A DNA stretch of 64,000 bases, taken from assembly GCF_019511375.1 (NCBI RefSeq), contig NZ_JAEUAO010000003.1:186001-250000 (forward strand), read 5' to 3'. The notes under the pieces were generated by a model. That model did no database searches and was not told the DNA's origin. It saw nothing but the letters and a program-made list of their open reading frames with translations. Positions within the stretch are counted from its first letter, which is position 1, and every line of letters begins with the position of its first letter. The translations under genes were made by a program, and so were the position numbers. Below, one piece after another: positions 52,026 to 61,500 of this stretch. The DNA comes from Rhizobium herbae (GTDB taxonomy: Bacteria > Pseudomonadota > Alphaproteobacteria > Rhizobiales > Rhizobiaceae).

Positions 52026-52865
52026 GCCCTTGCGGCGCACGCACCGTCAAAATCCCCCCGCAGTTTCCCCGCTCATCCCCACCCCAGAAACCTGTGCCAT
52101 GATCGTTGCGTTCCGTCATCGGCTACCCTGCGAGGCGTCGCGGCGAGACGGAACCGGTGCCGGGCGGAGGAAGGACGTGCGCCTTTACCCGGTGGACTGG
52201 CAGAAAATGGTTTCCCTCCCGCCTGAAACAGGGCGGGGCGTGCCTGTGAGGCACACATGAGGAGCGGCGACTGGGCTTGCGATAAGCAATTCCCTTTCGT
52301 GGCGCCGCAGAACCGGAGCAATCCGGCATCGGTCGAGCGCCACCCTGTACCGGAAAAAGGTGCCGCCATCCCCGCAGAGAAACCGGAGTTGCCAGTCGAC
52401 GAACACGCGAACGGGGCGCTGGAAGGCGTCATATAAATTCCTTAGTCTCGGCACTTTCCAGCGCCCCGGCCAAGTGAGACTTAAAGCAAACCACGGCGGA
52501 TTTTCCGGGCGTGGACAAAGGTGTTTGAGATGATGCGACAGAAAGCATACGCCGCGACACGCTCCCTCTTCTCCCCCGCGGGGAGAAAGGTGGCGCCCCC
52601 GGGTCTTGCCTTTGGCAAGCCCGAGAACAAGCTCCGCGCCGGATGGGGGCGAGCCACAAACGCTCAGCCTGCCGCCCTCATCGCCTCGCTTGCGCTCGTC
52701 AGGCCTGCCCAGCGAGGGGAGGGAAAACTCCCCCTCGAGCGGGAGCTCCCTCAAACGGCGGGTGCTTGCGCGCCGTGGAAAGCGACTTTCGGGAACTCAC
52801 TGGCGTTCGCGACGAGGTTGTGAGAGAAATACCTGGCTGGAATCGCGGCTGCCTGGGAGGCTGGC
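52026..52865. other. Intergenic region, about 840 bp, likely degenerate palindromic sequence
   Basis: No gene I can support. The stretch at about 52560-52790 has the look of rhizobial intergenic palindromic repeats (CTCTTCTCCCCCGCGGGGAGA hairpin-like arms, CGAGCGGGAGCTC). That is pattern memory only. It could also be the remains of a lost gene. Confidence 0.35.
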
Positions 52866-53540
52866 ATGCCTTTTGTATCAGACCTGAACTACGACGACTG
52901 GCTCGAGCACGCGTTCGGCCCCGCGATCCGGCCGCACGGCAACCAATGGTTCTTCGACGACGACCCGCCCTGGTGGGATCCGCAGCCATCCGTCGCCATC
53001 GATTATTTTACGCGGCTGTTTTCGTCGACCGGACCGTCGCTCGAAGGGTTTTCCGACGCGCAGATCGCGCAGGGCTTCACCTATCTCTTGAGCACGAGTG
53101 CGTCGGGCGACAACGGCTGGTTCTACAGTACCTCCGTGCCGACGGCAGCGCGCCGGCGCTGCATCGAGGCGATCGCCGACGTCTTCGCCGACCTGTTTGC
53201 CCCGCGCTGCGCCGCCGTCCTCTGTCACATCGACGAACCGGGCGCGGCGGCGTTGAACAGCGTGTGCTACATGTGGTGGGACGAGTTCCCCTGCCTGGCG
53301 CTCCCGGACGATCCGGCTTGCGACCTGCTGCACACGACCGCCATCGATGTCATGCGCCGGACTCTGGACCTCGACTCGATCGCTTGTCAGGAGGCAGCCC
53401 TTCATGGCCTCGGCCATTGGGCGCGGTACCGATCCGGCGATGTCGCCGCCGTGATCGACGCGTTCCTCGGCGACGGTCGCAGCAAGCGGGCCGCGCTCGC
53501 TTCCTATGCCCGATCCGCGAGGTGCGGCTGCGTGCTCTGA
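52866..53540 (+). CDS. Conserved hypothetical protein
   Basis: 224 residues starting MPFVSDLNYDDWLEHAFG after a GGGAGG ribosome site. There is no signal peptide or membrane segment. It is rich in Trp, Asp, Ala and Cys (several Cys in the middle, CGC at the end). The ALHGLGHWARYRSGDVAAVIDAFL stretch looks like a helical repeat of the HEAT type. I do not recognise the family and give no function. It sits alone between two empty regions. Confidence 0.7.
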   Translation: MPFVSDLNYDDWLEHAFGPAIRPHGNQWFFDDDPPWWDPQPSVAIDYFTRLFSSTGPSLEGFSDAQIAQGFTYLLSTSASGDNGWFYSTSVPTAARRRCIEAIADVFADLFAPRCAAVLCHIDEPGAAALNSVCYMWWDEFPCLALPDDPACDLLHTTAIDVMRRTLDLDSIACQEAALHGLGHWARYRSGDVAAVIDAFLGDGRSKRAALASYARSARCGCVL

Positions 53541-53965
53541 GGCGCGTGGCGCGCGCTTGCGGCTGCCGAGGAAGAACCGGCTTCCCGACTCAAACCGCGG
53601 CGGCAATACCCGTCAAACGGGCAAAGGAGAGGCATTGCCGGCGCCCCGGAAGCGAAGACCCGGATACCGCCGAATTTGCAAAAAGCCCCTTGCCGCATGG
53701 CAAGGGGCAATACCGGGGCTGGCTTGCTCCACACGAGCTCGTCCATATACAACCTATCAGATCAGCTCTTCCCTGTAACGAAAAATCGCATTGGATGTAT
53801 CTTGCCGATGGACTACTGGTGGCATCGCACCGTGGCTTAAGGGAATGGTGCCGGGAAACCGGGACGCATTCGGCATCAACATGAGGTGAAATACATTGCC
53901 TCGGCCAGCCGCAGTGTCGCCCGCTGCGCGCATGCGCTATACTGCGTGACCGGGAGGATGCTGCC
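53541..53965. other. Intergenic region with a minus-strand terminator
   Basis: About 425 bp without a supported gene. The minus-strand terminator at 53679-53708 implies that a minus-strand transcript ends here, but no coding frame leads to it. A short untranslated RNA is possible. Confidence 0.35.
53679..53708 (-). terminator. Rho-independent terminator on the minus strand
   Basis: On the minus strand GCCCCTTGCC-ATGC-GGCAAGGGGC forms a strong stem followed by five T (53679-53683 on the plus strand are A). It is strong and well formed, but there is no protein gene in the 700 bp before it on that strand. It may belong to a small RNA starting within about 53720-53780. Confidence 0.7.
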
Positions 53966-54202
53966 ATGCTGGCAATTTTTGCGGGTGCCGCGCTGTTTAT
54001 CTGCGGCTTGCTGTTGTTGTTCCGCGAAGCGATCACTCGCCGGCGGCTGAGTGACCCGAACAAGGCCGCTCAGGGTGCCTCGAGTCCCACCCTGGAGCCG
54101 CCCAGACAAGGGCTCGGCTTCCTCGGGGTCAGCCGGAACTGGCCTGGTTTGGGTATGATGGCGATGGGCGCCATTCTGCTGATTTCGGGAGCCTACGGAT
54201 AA
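53966..54202 (+). CDS. Small membrane protein, two hydrophobic segments
   Basis: 78 residues. The N-terminus is hydrophobic (LAIFAGAALFICGLLLLF, residues 2-19) and so is the C-terminus (GMMAMGAILLISGAYG). A basic and polar loop lies between. GGGAGG precedes the ATG by eight bases. No family recognised. Confidence 0.5.
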   Translation: MLAIFAGAALFICGLLLLFREAITRRRLSDPNKAAQGASSPTLEPPRQGLGFLGVSRNWPGLGMMAMGAILLISGAYG

Positions 54203-54438
54203 GTGCGCCGACGGCGTCCTCGCGGCGCTGGCCTGCCCCCTCGCACCATGTCGAGCTGGCGCGACACAGCCGGCTGTCGCCGAGCACGTTTCATCTCACG
54301 AAAACGATATACCACAAGAGGCACATGCCATACTTGACCCCGCCCGCTCCTTGACGCCTTACTGACCGATATTTCGGCGGTCCGTGACGCGGAGAGACCC
54401 CGCGCGAAATCGGCCGGGAACCATGGGGAGGACGTCTC

Positions 54439-55824
54439 TTGACGCTAAGGCATCAGATCATAGCACTGGCGATCTTGCCGCTCGTGATTGCGATCCTGGC
54501 GATCACGGCCTTCATCACCTGGCAGTCGGCAAATCTCACAAAGGAGAATATCGCGACGTTCGAACAGAACATGCTGAAGGCGAAGGAAACGGAAATCCTC
54601 AACCTCATTCACCTTGCCCTCTCGGCCATCCAGACGACATACCGCGACGCCGATGCCGACGATCAGGCCGCAAAGGATAGGGTCGCAGCGATCCTGACGT
54701 CGCTCGATTACGGCAAGGATGGGTATTTCTTCGCCTACGACTATGATGGCAACAATATCGTCCATCCGCGCCAGAGCTTTCGGCATGGGCGCAACTGGCT
54801 CGACCTGACCGATCCCGACGGCGACAAGGTAATCGCGGAGCTGATCGCCACGGCAAAGGCAGGCGGCGGCCTGCACCAGTATAAATGGCAGAAACCGTCC
54901 AGCGGCCAGATGGCCGACAAGCTGTCCTTCGTCGTCAGCCTCGACAAATGGCGCTGGGTCGTGGGAACCGGCGTATATCTCGACGACGTGTTCGCGCAGA
55001 CGGCGGCAGCGAATGCAAGCATGCGCGCCAGCATCAGAAGCACCTTCGTGATCGTGGCGCTGATCGCCGTTCCCGCAGTCATCGTCGTTTTCACCACCTG
55101 CATGCTGCTTACCTTTCACGAGCGTCGCATGGCCGACGGCAAGTTGAAGGCGCTGACCCAGCGGGTGATCGACACGCAGGAGGAGGAACGCGCCCGCCTG
55201 GCCCGAGAACTGCACGACGGCATTTCACAAAATCTCGTCGGCGTGCGCTATGCGATGGACCTCGCCGGCCGAAAGGTCAGGACCGATGTCAACGATGCCG
55301 CCCGGACCATAGACCGCGGCGTCGAGGCGCTGAACGGCGCGATCAAGGAGATCCGTCGGCTGTCCCATGATCTTCGCCCTCGCGTGCTCGACGATATGGG
55401 GCTGACGGCAGCGCTTCAGGCACTGTGTTTTAATTTTCAGGAACGAACGGGAATATCGACGCAGATCGAGGCTTCCGGTTTTATCGACCGGCTCAAGCCC
55501 GGAGCCAGCACGGCGCTTTATCGCGTTGCTCAGGAGGCGTTCAACAATGTCGAGCGGCATTCCGGCGCGGACCGCCTTGCGGTGAAACTCTGGAGCGAGG
55601 ACGGACGGGCACGCATGACGGTGTCCGACAACGGCGCGGGCTTCGGCGACGGCAATGGGGCAAGTCCCGGCGGGCACGGTCTTGGCCTGCGCAACATGCA
55701 GGAAAGGATGGCGCATTTCCGCGGGCTGCTTCTGATCGACAGCAACGCGGCAGGCACGACACTGACGGCGATGATGCCGAAATCGGCCAATATGCAGCCG
55801 CACGATGAGGTCGAAGCCGCATGA
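54439..55824 (+). CDS. mctS: Sensor histidine kinase of the Mct system, MctS-like
   Basis: 461 residues. TM1 is at about 7-27, an extracytoplasmic cache domain (about 30-190) binds a small ligand, and TM2 is at about 196-222. Then comes a HisKA_3 dimerisation region with the phospho-acceptor His259 in RELHDGISQNL, and an HATPase with N-box QEAFNNVERHS and G-boxes DNGAGF and GHGLGL. A TTG start at 54439 is favoured by GGGAGG seven bases upstream. It overlaps the regulator gene by 4 bp. The neighbouring MctP-like permease suggests it senses lactate, pyruvate or alanine, as in Rhizobium leguminosarum. Confidence 0.82.
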   Translation: MTLRHQIIALAILPLVIAILAITAFITWQSANLTKENIATFEQNMLKAKETEILNLIHLALSAIQTTYRDADADDQAAKDRVAAILTSLDYGKDGYFFAYDYDGNNIVHPRQSFRHGRNWLDLTDPDGDKVIAELIATAKAGGGLHQYKWQKPSSGQMADKLSFVVSLDKWRWVVGTGVYLDDVFAQTAAANASMRASIRSTFVIVALIAVPAVIVVFTTCMLLTFHERRMADGKLKALTQRVIDTQEEERARLARELHDGISQNLVGVRYAMDLAGRKVRTDVNDAARTIDRGVEALNGAIKEIRRLSHDLRPRVLDDMGLTAALQALCFNFQERTGISTQIEASGFIDRLKPGASTALYRVAQEAFNNVERHSGADRLAVKLWSEDGRARMTVSDNGAGFGDGNGASPGGHGLGLRNMQERMAHFRGLLLIDSNAAGTTLTAMMPKSANMQPHDEVEAA

Positions 55825-56465
55825 CAGCGCGTCCGAAAATCAAGGTCTTGCTGATCGACAATCATCTGCTGGTGCTCGACGGGCTCAAGGCGGTGCTCGA
55901 AACCTTCGATCATATCGAGGTTGCAGGAACGGCGGGCCTTGCGCAAACCGGCCTCGATATTGGTCGTGAAGTCCGGCCGCATGTCGTTCTTATGGACATC
56001 AACATGCCGAAGCTGAACGGCATCGACGCCATCGAGCTCTTCCGCAAGGAACTACCCGACGCGCGAATCGTCATGCTCTCCATGCATGACAGTCGGGAAT
56101 ACATCTCGTCGTCGGTGATGCGTGGCGCCACCGGCTATATCCTCAAGGACGTTTCCAGCGACGAGATCGTTTCCGCCATCGAGACGGTGGCTGACGGTGG
56201 CACATACTTCTCGTCGGGCGTCGTCGACGTGCTCATGGAACGCGAGAACGGCGGTGACACGCATTCCCTGACACCGAGAGAACGTGACATCCTCGGCCTC
56301 ATCGGTTCCGGCCGGAGCAACAAGGAGATGGCCGAGGCGCTCGGAATAACGCCCGCAACCGCCGAAACCCATCGCAAGAACCTCAAGAGGAAGCTCGGCA
56401 TTGCAACGACCGCCGGTTTGATCCGCTATGCGCTGGATCACGGCATCGGCGTCAAAGCGGGATAA
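55821..56465 (+). CDS. mctR: LuxR/NarL-type response regulator, MctR-like
   Basis: 214 residues. The receiver domain has phospho-acceptor Asp59 (VVLMDINMP), an acidic pocket at Asp13 (IDN rather than DD) and the conserved Lys109 (YILKD). The C-terminal LuxR helix-turn-helix (SLTPRERDILGLIGSGRSNKEMAEALGI) recognises DNA. The inverted repeat just downstream may be its target in the promoter of the DUF3311-mctP genes. Activated by the upstream kinase. Confidence 0.85.
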   Translation: MTARPKIKVLLIDNHLLVLDGLKAVLETFDHIEVAGTAGLAQTGLDIGREVRPHVVLMDINMPKLNGIDAIELFRKELPDARIVMLSMHDSREYISSSVMRGATGYILKDVSSDEIVSAIETVADGGTYFSSGVVDVLMERENGGDTHSLTPRERDILGLIGSGRSNKEMAEALGITPATAETHRKNLKRKLGIATTAGLIRYALDHGIGVKAG

Positions 56466-56472
56466 ATCGGCT

Positions 56473-56490
56473 CTACCCACTTCTGGGTAG
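56473..56490. promoter_or_regulatory. Inverted repeat CTACCCA-N4-TGGGTAG upstream of the mctP operon
   Basis: A perfect 7-bp inverted repeat with a 4-bp spacer, 8 bp after the response-regulator stop and about 250 bp before the DUF3311 ATG. It is in the right place for a NarL-type dimer site in the promoter region. It could also fold as a weak attenuator. Candidate MctR site. Confidence 0.4.
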
Positions 56491-56736
56491 ACCCGGCTAT
56501 TTCACCATTCCCGCCATCTTGCCGGACGAAAACCCTCGCCATAGGACTCCACCACGGCTGGCTCAAGGCGAGCCGTTGGGAGGATTTCAAAATGCATTAC
56601 GTCTGCTTCCGCTCAGTCGGAAAACCCGTTGCGACGGCCCGAACCAAGTTCGCCCCGGCGAGCGACTGACAAGCCCCACCTTCCACGCCGACAACTGCAA
56701 CCTGGCGCCACATTTGGCGCCCGAGAGGTATCCGAC

Positions 56737-56934
56737 ATGGAAAAATCACGGAAAAAGGCGGCGCTCTGGCTGCTCGTCATTCCCTATATCGGCCTGCTTT
56801 GGCCACCCCTCTACAATGTCCGCGAGCCGGCGCTCTTCGGCTTTCCCTTCTTCTATTGGTACCAGCTTCTCTGGGTACCGATCACCGCCACGCTGACCTT
56901 TATCGCCTATCGGAGCACGCGCCATGACGACTGA
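56737..56934 (+). CDS. DUF3311 small membrane protein
   Basis: 65 residues, starting MEKSRKKAALW after GAGAGG. It has two hydrophobic segments (WLLVIPYIGLLWPPLY and YQLLWVPITATLTFIAY) and the DUF3311 pattern. It overlaps the permease gene by 11 bp and is a usual partner of SSS-family MctP. It probably acts as a small accessory subunit, as YhhN/DctQ-like helpers do for other carriers; its precise role is not known. Confidence 0.8.
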   Translation: MEKSRKKAALWLLVIPYIGLLWPPLYNVREPALFGFPFFYWYQLLWVPITATLTFIAYRSTRHDD

Positions 56935-58399
56935 TATCGACGGCACGGCGCTTGCCGTCTTCCTCTTCTTCTTTGCCCTCGTAACCGTTCTCGGATTCGT
57001 CGCCTCCCGCTGGCGCAAGCCCGAGACGCTAGCTCATATCGACGAGTGGGGCCTTGGCGGTCGCAGCTTCGGCACATGGATTACCTGGTTCCTGGTCGGC
57101 GGCGACTTCTACACGGCCTATACGGTGATCGCCGTTCCGGCACTCGTCTATACGGTCGGAGCCTACGGCTTCTTCGCCCTGCCCTATACCATTGTCGTCT
57201 ATCCCTTCGTCTTCATGGTCATGCCTATCCTGTGGAAACGGGCAAGGGATTTCGGCTATGTGACGGCCGGTGACGTCGTGCACGGCCAATATGGTTCGCG
57301 CGGCCTCGAACTCGCGGTGGCGGCAACCGGCGTGATCGCCACCATGCCCTATATCGCTCTCCAGCTCGTCGGCATGACGGCTGTGCTCAAGGCGCTTGGC
57401 CTGCACGGCGAACTGCCGCTGGCGATCGCCTTCATCGTGCTTGCGCTCTATACCTATTCGGCCGGTCTTCGGGCCCCGGCGCTGATCGCCTTCGTCAAGG
57501 ACATCATGATCTATATCGTGGTGATCGCAGCCGTGGCGCTCATTCCCTCGAAGCTCGGCGGTTATGCCAATGTCTTTGCCTCGGCCGACGCGGCTTTCCA
57601 GGCCAAGGGAAAGGGTGATCTCCTGCTCGCCGGCAACCAGTATGTCGCCTATGCGACGCTCGCCTTCGGCTCGGCACTCGCCGCCTTCATGTATCCGCAT
57701 ACGCTGACGGGCATCTTCGCCTCGAACAGCGGCAAGACGATCCGCAAGAATGCCGTCCTGCTGCCGGCCTACACGCTGCTGCTCGGCCTTCTCGCGCTGC
57801 TCGGTTATATGGGCCATGCCGCCGGCCTGAAGCTCGACAGCGCCAATGATGTCGTGCCGGCCTTGTTCAGGACACTGTTCTCGGGCTGGTTCTCCGGCTT
57901 CGCCTTCGCCGCGATCGCCATCGGCGCCCTCGTGCCGGCTGCGGTAATGAGCATCGGCGCGGCGAACCTCTTCACCCGCAATTTCTGGAAGGCTTACGTC
58001 GATCCGAATGTCAGCGATGCCGGCGAAGCCAAAGTCGCCAAACTGACCTCGCTCGTCGTCAAGGTGGGCGCGCTGCTGGTCATCATCTTCCTGCCGACAC
58101 AGTTCGCCCTCGACCTGCAATTGCTTGGCGGAATCTGGATCCTGCAGACGCTTCCGGCCCTGGTTTTCGGCCTCTACACCAACTGGTTCCGTGCACCGAG
58201 CCTGCTCGCCGGCTGGTTCGTCGGCTTCATCGGCGGCACCTTCCTCGTCTGGGATGCCGGCTGGAAGCCGCTGCACCTGATCAGCCTGGGTGGAGAACCG
58301 TTCTCCATCTACACCGGCCTGCTTGCCCTTGCCGCAAATATCGCCGTCGCGGTTGCGGTCAATGCCGTCGTGCCGGCAAGGACCCCGGCGCGAGCTTGA
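56924..58399 (+). CDS. mctP: SSS-family monocarboxylate permease, MctP-like
   Basis: 491 residues with about 13 hydrophobic segments. Family features are DEWGLGGRSFGTWITWFLVGGDFYTAY near residue 40, TAGDVVHGQYGSRGLELA and ALVPAAVMSIGAANLFTRNFW. It is homologous to the sodium/solute symporter that takes up lactate, pyruvate and alanine in R. leguminosarum. The start overlaps the DUF3311 gene. It is probably regulated by the MctSR pair upstream. Confidence 0.85.
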   Translation: MTTDIDGTALAVFLFFFALVTVLGFVASRWRKPETLAHIDEWGLGGRSFGTWITWFLVGGDFYTAYTVIAVPALVYTVGAYGFFALPYTIVVYPFVFMVMPILWKRARDFGYVTAGDVVHGQYGSRGLELAVAATGVIATMPYIALQLVGMTAVLKALGLHGELPLAIAFIVLALYTYSAGLRAPALIAFVKDIMIYIVVIAAVALIPSKLGGYANVFASADAAFQAKGKGDLLLAGNQYVAYATLAFGSALAAFMYPHTLTGIFASNSGKTIRKNAVLLPAYTLLLGLLALLGYMGHAAGLKLDSANDVVPALFRTLFSGWFSGFAFAAIAIGALVPAAVMSIGAANLFTRNFWKAYVDPNVSDAGEAKVAKLTSLVVKVGALLVIIFLPTQFALDLQLLGGIWILQTLPALVFGLYTNWFRAPSLLAGWFVGFIGGTFLVWDAGWKPLHLISLGGEPFSIYTGLLALAANIAVAVAVNAVVPARTPARA

Positions 58400-58412
58400 A
58401 ACCGAACCCGGC

Positions 58413-58438
58413 GGAGGACCGCAGCGATGCGGTCCTCC
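58413..58438. terminator. Strong hairpin between mctP and the repeat-protein gene
   Basis: GGAGGACCGC-AGCGAT-GCGGTCCTCC is a perfect 10-bp stem 13 bp after the mctP stop and before the convergent repeat gene. There is no T-run, so termination efficiency is uncertain, but its position and strength suggest a terminator for mctP. Confidence 0.55.
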
Positions 58439-58590
58439 GGACGAACGAAGGGAGGCCGACTGGCCTCCGCTCACGTCAAATCTGGACAGCCGGCGGCGGT
58501 GAGCGCACCGGCAATGGATCGCTGTCCACCCCGGACAGTGCCAGGCCCTCATCGCCCTATGTCATCCGGTCACCGCCCCGCAGTCCACCG

Positions 58591-61500
58591 TCAGAATGAC
58601 TGGTAGGCCGAAACCACCGCAGCAATCCGCTCGGCATCCATTGCCTCGATCTGGGTCGTGGTTATGGCGTATATTTGGTTGCTCGACAGGCTGGCGATAT
58701 CCTGCGTCGACAGTCCGAAAAGGGCAGACGTGCTGATCGACGCGATATCGCTGGTCGAGAAGGTCGCGAGGTCCTCGGTGGTCAGTGCCGCGATTTGCGC
58801 CGAGCTCAGTCCTCCAACCTGGGCCGCCGTCAGTGCTTCCACCTGTTCGGTGGTCAATGCGCCGATCTGCGCGGTGGTAAGCCCGACGATCGCTTTGGAG
58901 TTCAGGGCAGCAATCTGGCTCGTGGAAAATGCGGCAATCGTGTCCGTACTCAGCGCCGCGAGCTGTATTGCGTTCAGGGCTCCGATCTGTCCGCTGGCGA
59001 GGCCGCCGATCTGGCTGGAACTCAGGGCCTTGATCTGATTGAAGGTCAGCCCCGGTATCTGGCTTGTCGTCAGGGCTGCCGCCTGATCGGGGCTGAGGGA
59101 CGCAATATTGCTGGTGGACAATCCCGATATGGCGGACGAGCTGATCGCCGCGATATCGGCGGTCGAGAAAGCCGCGATGTCCTCGCTCGACAGGGCCGCC
59201 AACTGCGCCGATCCCAATGAGGCGACCTGGGTGGAAGACAACGCGTCGATCTGGCCGGTTGAGAATGCGGAGATCTGTGCCGAGGTAAGCCCCGCGATTG
59301 CCTTGGTGCTCAGGGCGGCAACCTGGTCGGTGGAGAGTGCGGCGATGGTGGACGTCGACAGCCCCGACAGGGCGGTCGGGCTCAGCGCACCGATCTGCAC
59401 GGTCGTCAGGTTGCCGAGCTGGGCGGCCTCGATCTGGCCGGATGACAACGCTGCCACCTGGCTTGTCGTCAGGGCGGCGATCTGCTCTGAGCTGAGGGCC
59501 GCGATATTGCCGGTTGAAAGCCCGGAAATGGCCGACGAGCCGATCGCCGCAATCTCAGCAGTCGAAAGGGCAGCGAGGTCCGCCGCCGTCAGAGCGCCAA
59601 TCTGGTTCGAGTTGAGGCTTGCGATCTGGGGGGAGGTCAGAGCTTCGACCTGCGCTGTCGACAAGGCGTCGATCTGCCTGGAGGTCAACCCCGTGAGCGC
59701 TTTGGTGCTGAGCGCGGCAATCTGGGCCGTGGAGAGCGCGCCGATGCCGTCGGTCGACAATGCCGCGACATGCGCCGAACTCAGCGCCTCGATCTGCGCC
59801 GTCGTCAAGTTGCCGAGCTGGGTCGAACCCAGCGCCGCGACCTGGCTGGTCGACAGCGCCGCCACCTGGCCGGTCGTCAGGGCTGCGGTCTGCCCGGAGC
59901 TGAGGGCTGCGATGTTGGCGGTGGAAAGGCCGGACAGGGCAGACGAGCTGATCGCCGCGATCTCGGCGGTCGAGAAGGTGGCCAGGTCCGCCGCGCTCAA
60001 AGCGGCCATTTGGGTCGAGCTGAGGCCTGCCACCTGAGACGACGACAGGGCTTCGACCTGCGTGGTGGAGAGCGCGTTGATCTGCAAGGAGGTCAAACCA
60101 CCGATCGCCGTGGCGCTCAAGGCGGCAATTTGGGCGGTGGAGAGCGCGCCGACGCCGTCAGGCGATAGGGCCGCGACCTGCGCGGACGTCAAGGCGCCGA
60201 TCTGCACCGGGGTCAAGCCGGAGACCTGGCTGGAATCGAGCGCCGCGATCTGGGCGGAGGAGAGCGCCGCCACCTGGCCGGTCGTCAGGGCCGCAGCCTG
60301 GCCGGGGCTGAGAGCCGCAATATTGCCGGCTGAAAGGCCGGGTATGGCAGAAGAGTTGATCGCCGCGATATCGTCATTTGAAAAGGTTGCCAGATCCTCG
60401 GCGCTCAGAACGGCAATCTGCGCCGTGCCGAGCGCTCCGATCTGCGCAGAAGACAAGACGTCCAGCTGGTCGGTATTCAGCGCTTCGATTTGCGTGGTCG
60501 TCAAGCCTGCGACCGCCAGCGTGCTCAAGGCGGCGATCTGATCTGCGGAAAGCGCTGCCACGTTGGTGTTCGACAGTCCCGATATGGCGGTCGGGTTCAA
60601 TGCACTGATCTGCAACGTGGTCAGCGCGGCTAGCTGCCCCGACGTCAGCGAGGCGAGCTGACTGGAAGACAGCGCTGCCATCTGGGTTGTCGTCAAGGCC
60701 GCCGCCTGCTCAGCGCTGAGCGCGGCGATCGTTCCGGTGGACAGCCCTGACAGTGCCGACGAGCCGATCGCCGCGATGTCGGCCGTCGAGAAGGTTGCGA
60801 GGTCCTGCGTGTCCAGAGCGGCAATTTGCGTCGCGCTCAGGCTTGCAACCTGGGTCGACGTCAATGCCTCGACCTGCTCGGTGGACAAGGCGCCTATCTG
60901 GGTTGAGCTCAGGCCCGCCAGTGCCTTGGTGCTCAGGGCGGCAATCTGCGCCGTGTCGAGCGCGGCGATGCTCTCGTCGGACAAAGCCGCGACCTGTGCC
61001 GAACTGAGGGCGCCAACCTGTGCCGTGGTCAGCGCGGCGATCTGGTCGGTGGTCAGCGCGGCGATCTGGCTGGAAGACAGTGCCGCCACCTGGCTTGCCG
61101 TCAGAGCCGCCGCCTGGTCGGCACTGAGGCTCGCGATGTTGCCAGTCGAAAGTGCGGACAGGGCCGCAGCGCTGATAGCCGCGACATCGGCCGTCGAGAA
61201 GGTCGCAATGTCATCGGAAGAGAGTGCCTGTATCTGGCTCGAGCTCATGGCACCGACAAGCGCGGAGGTGAGAGCCGCAGCCTGGGCGGTGGAAAAGGCA
61301 TTGATCTGCGATGCGGTCAAACCGGCGATCGCCCTGGTGCTCAGGGCGGCGATCTGGTCTGTGGCGAGAGCACCGATGCTGTCGTTGGGCAGGACCGCTA
61401 TCTGGGCCGAACTGAGGGCGGCGATCTGCGAAGTGGTCAGCGCCGCGATCTGCTCGGACGTCAGCGCCGCGACCTGGGCTGTCTTCAGTGCCGCGATCTG

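Noticed and set aside
52185-52754. A 189-codon minus-strand frame between the FAD oxidase and the unknown protein
   Set aside because: Composition typical of non-coding palindromic DNA, no ribosome site, no family.
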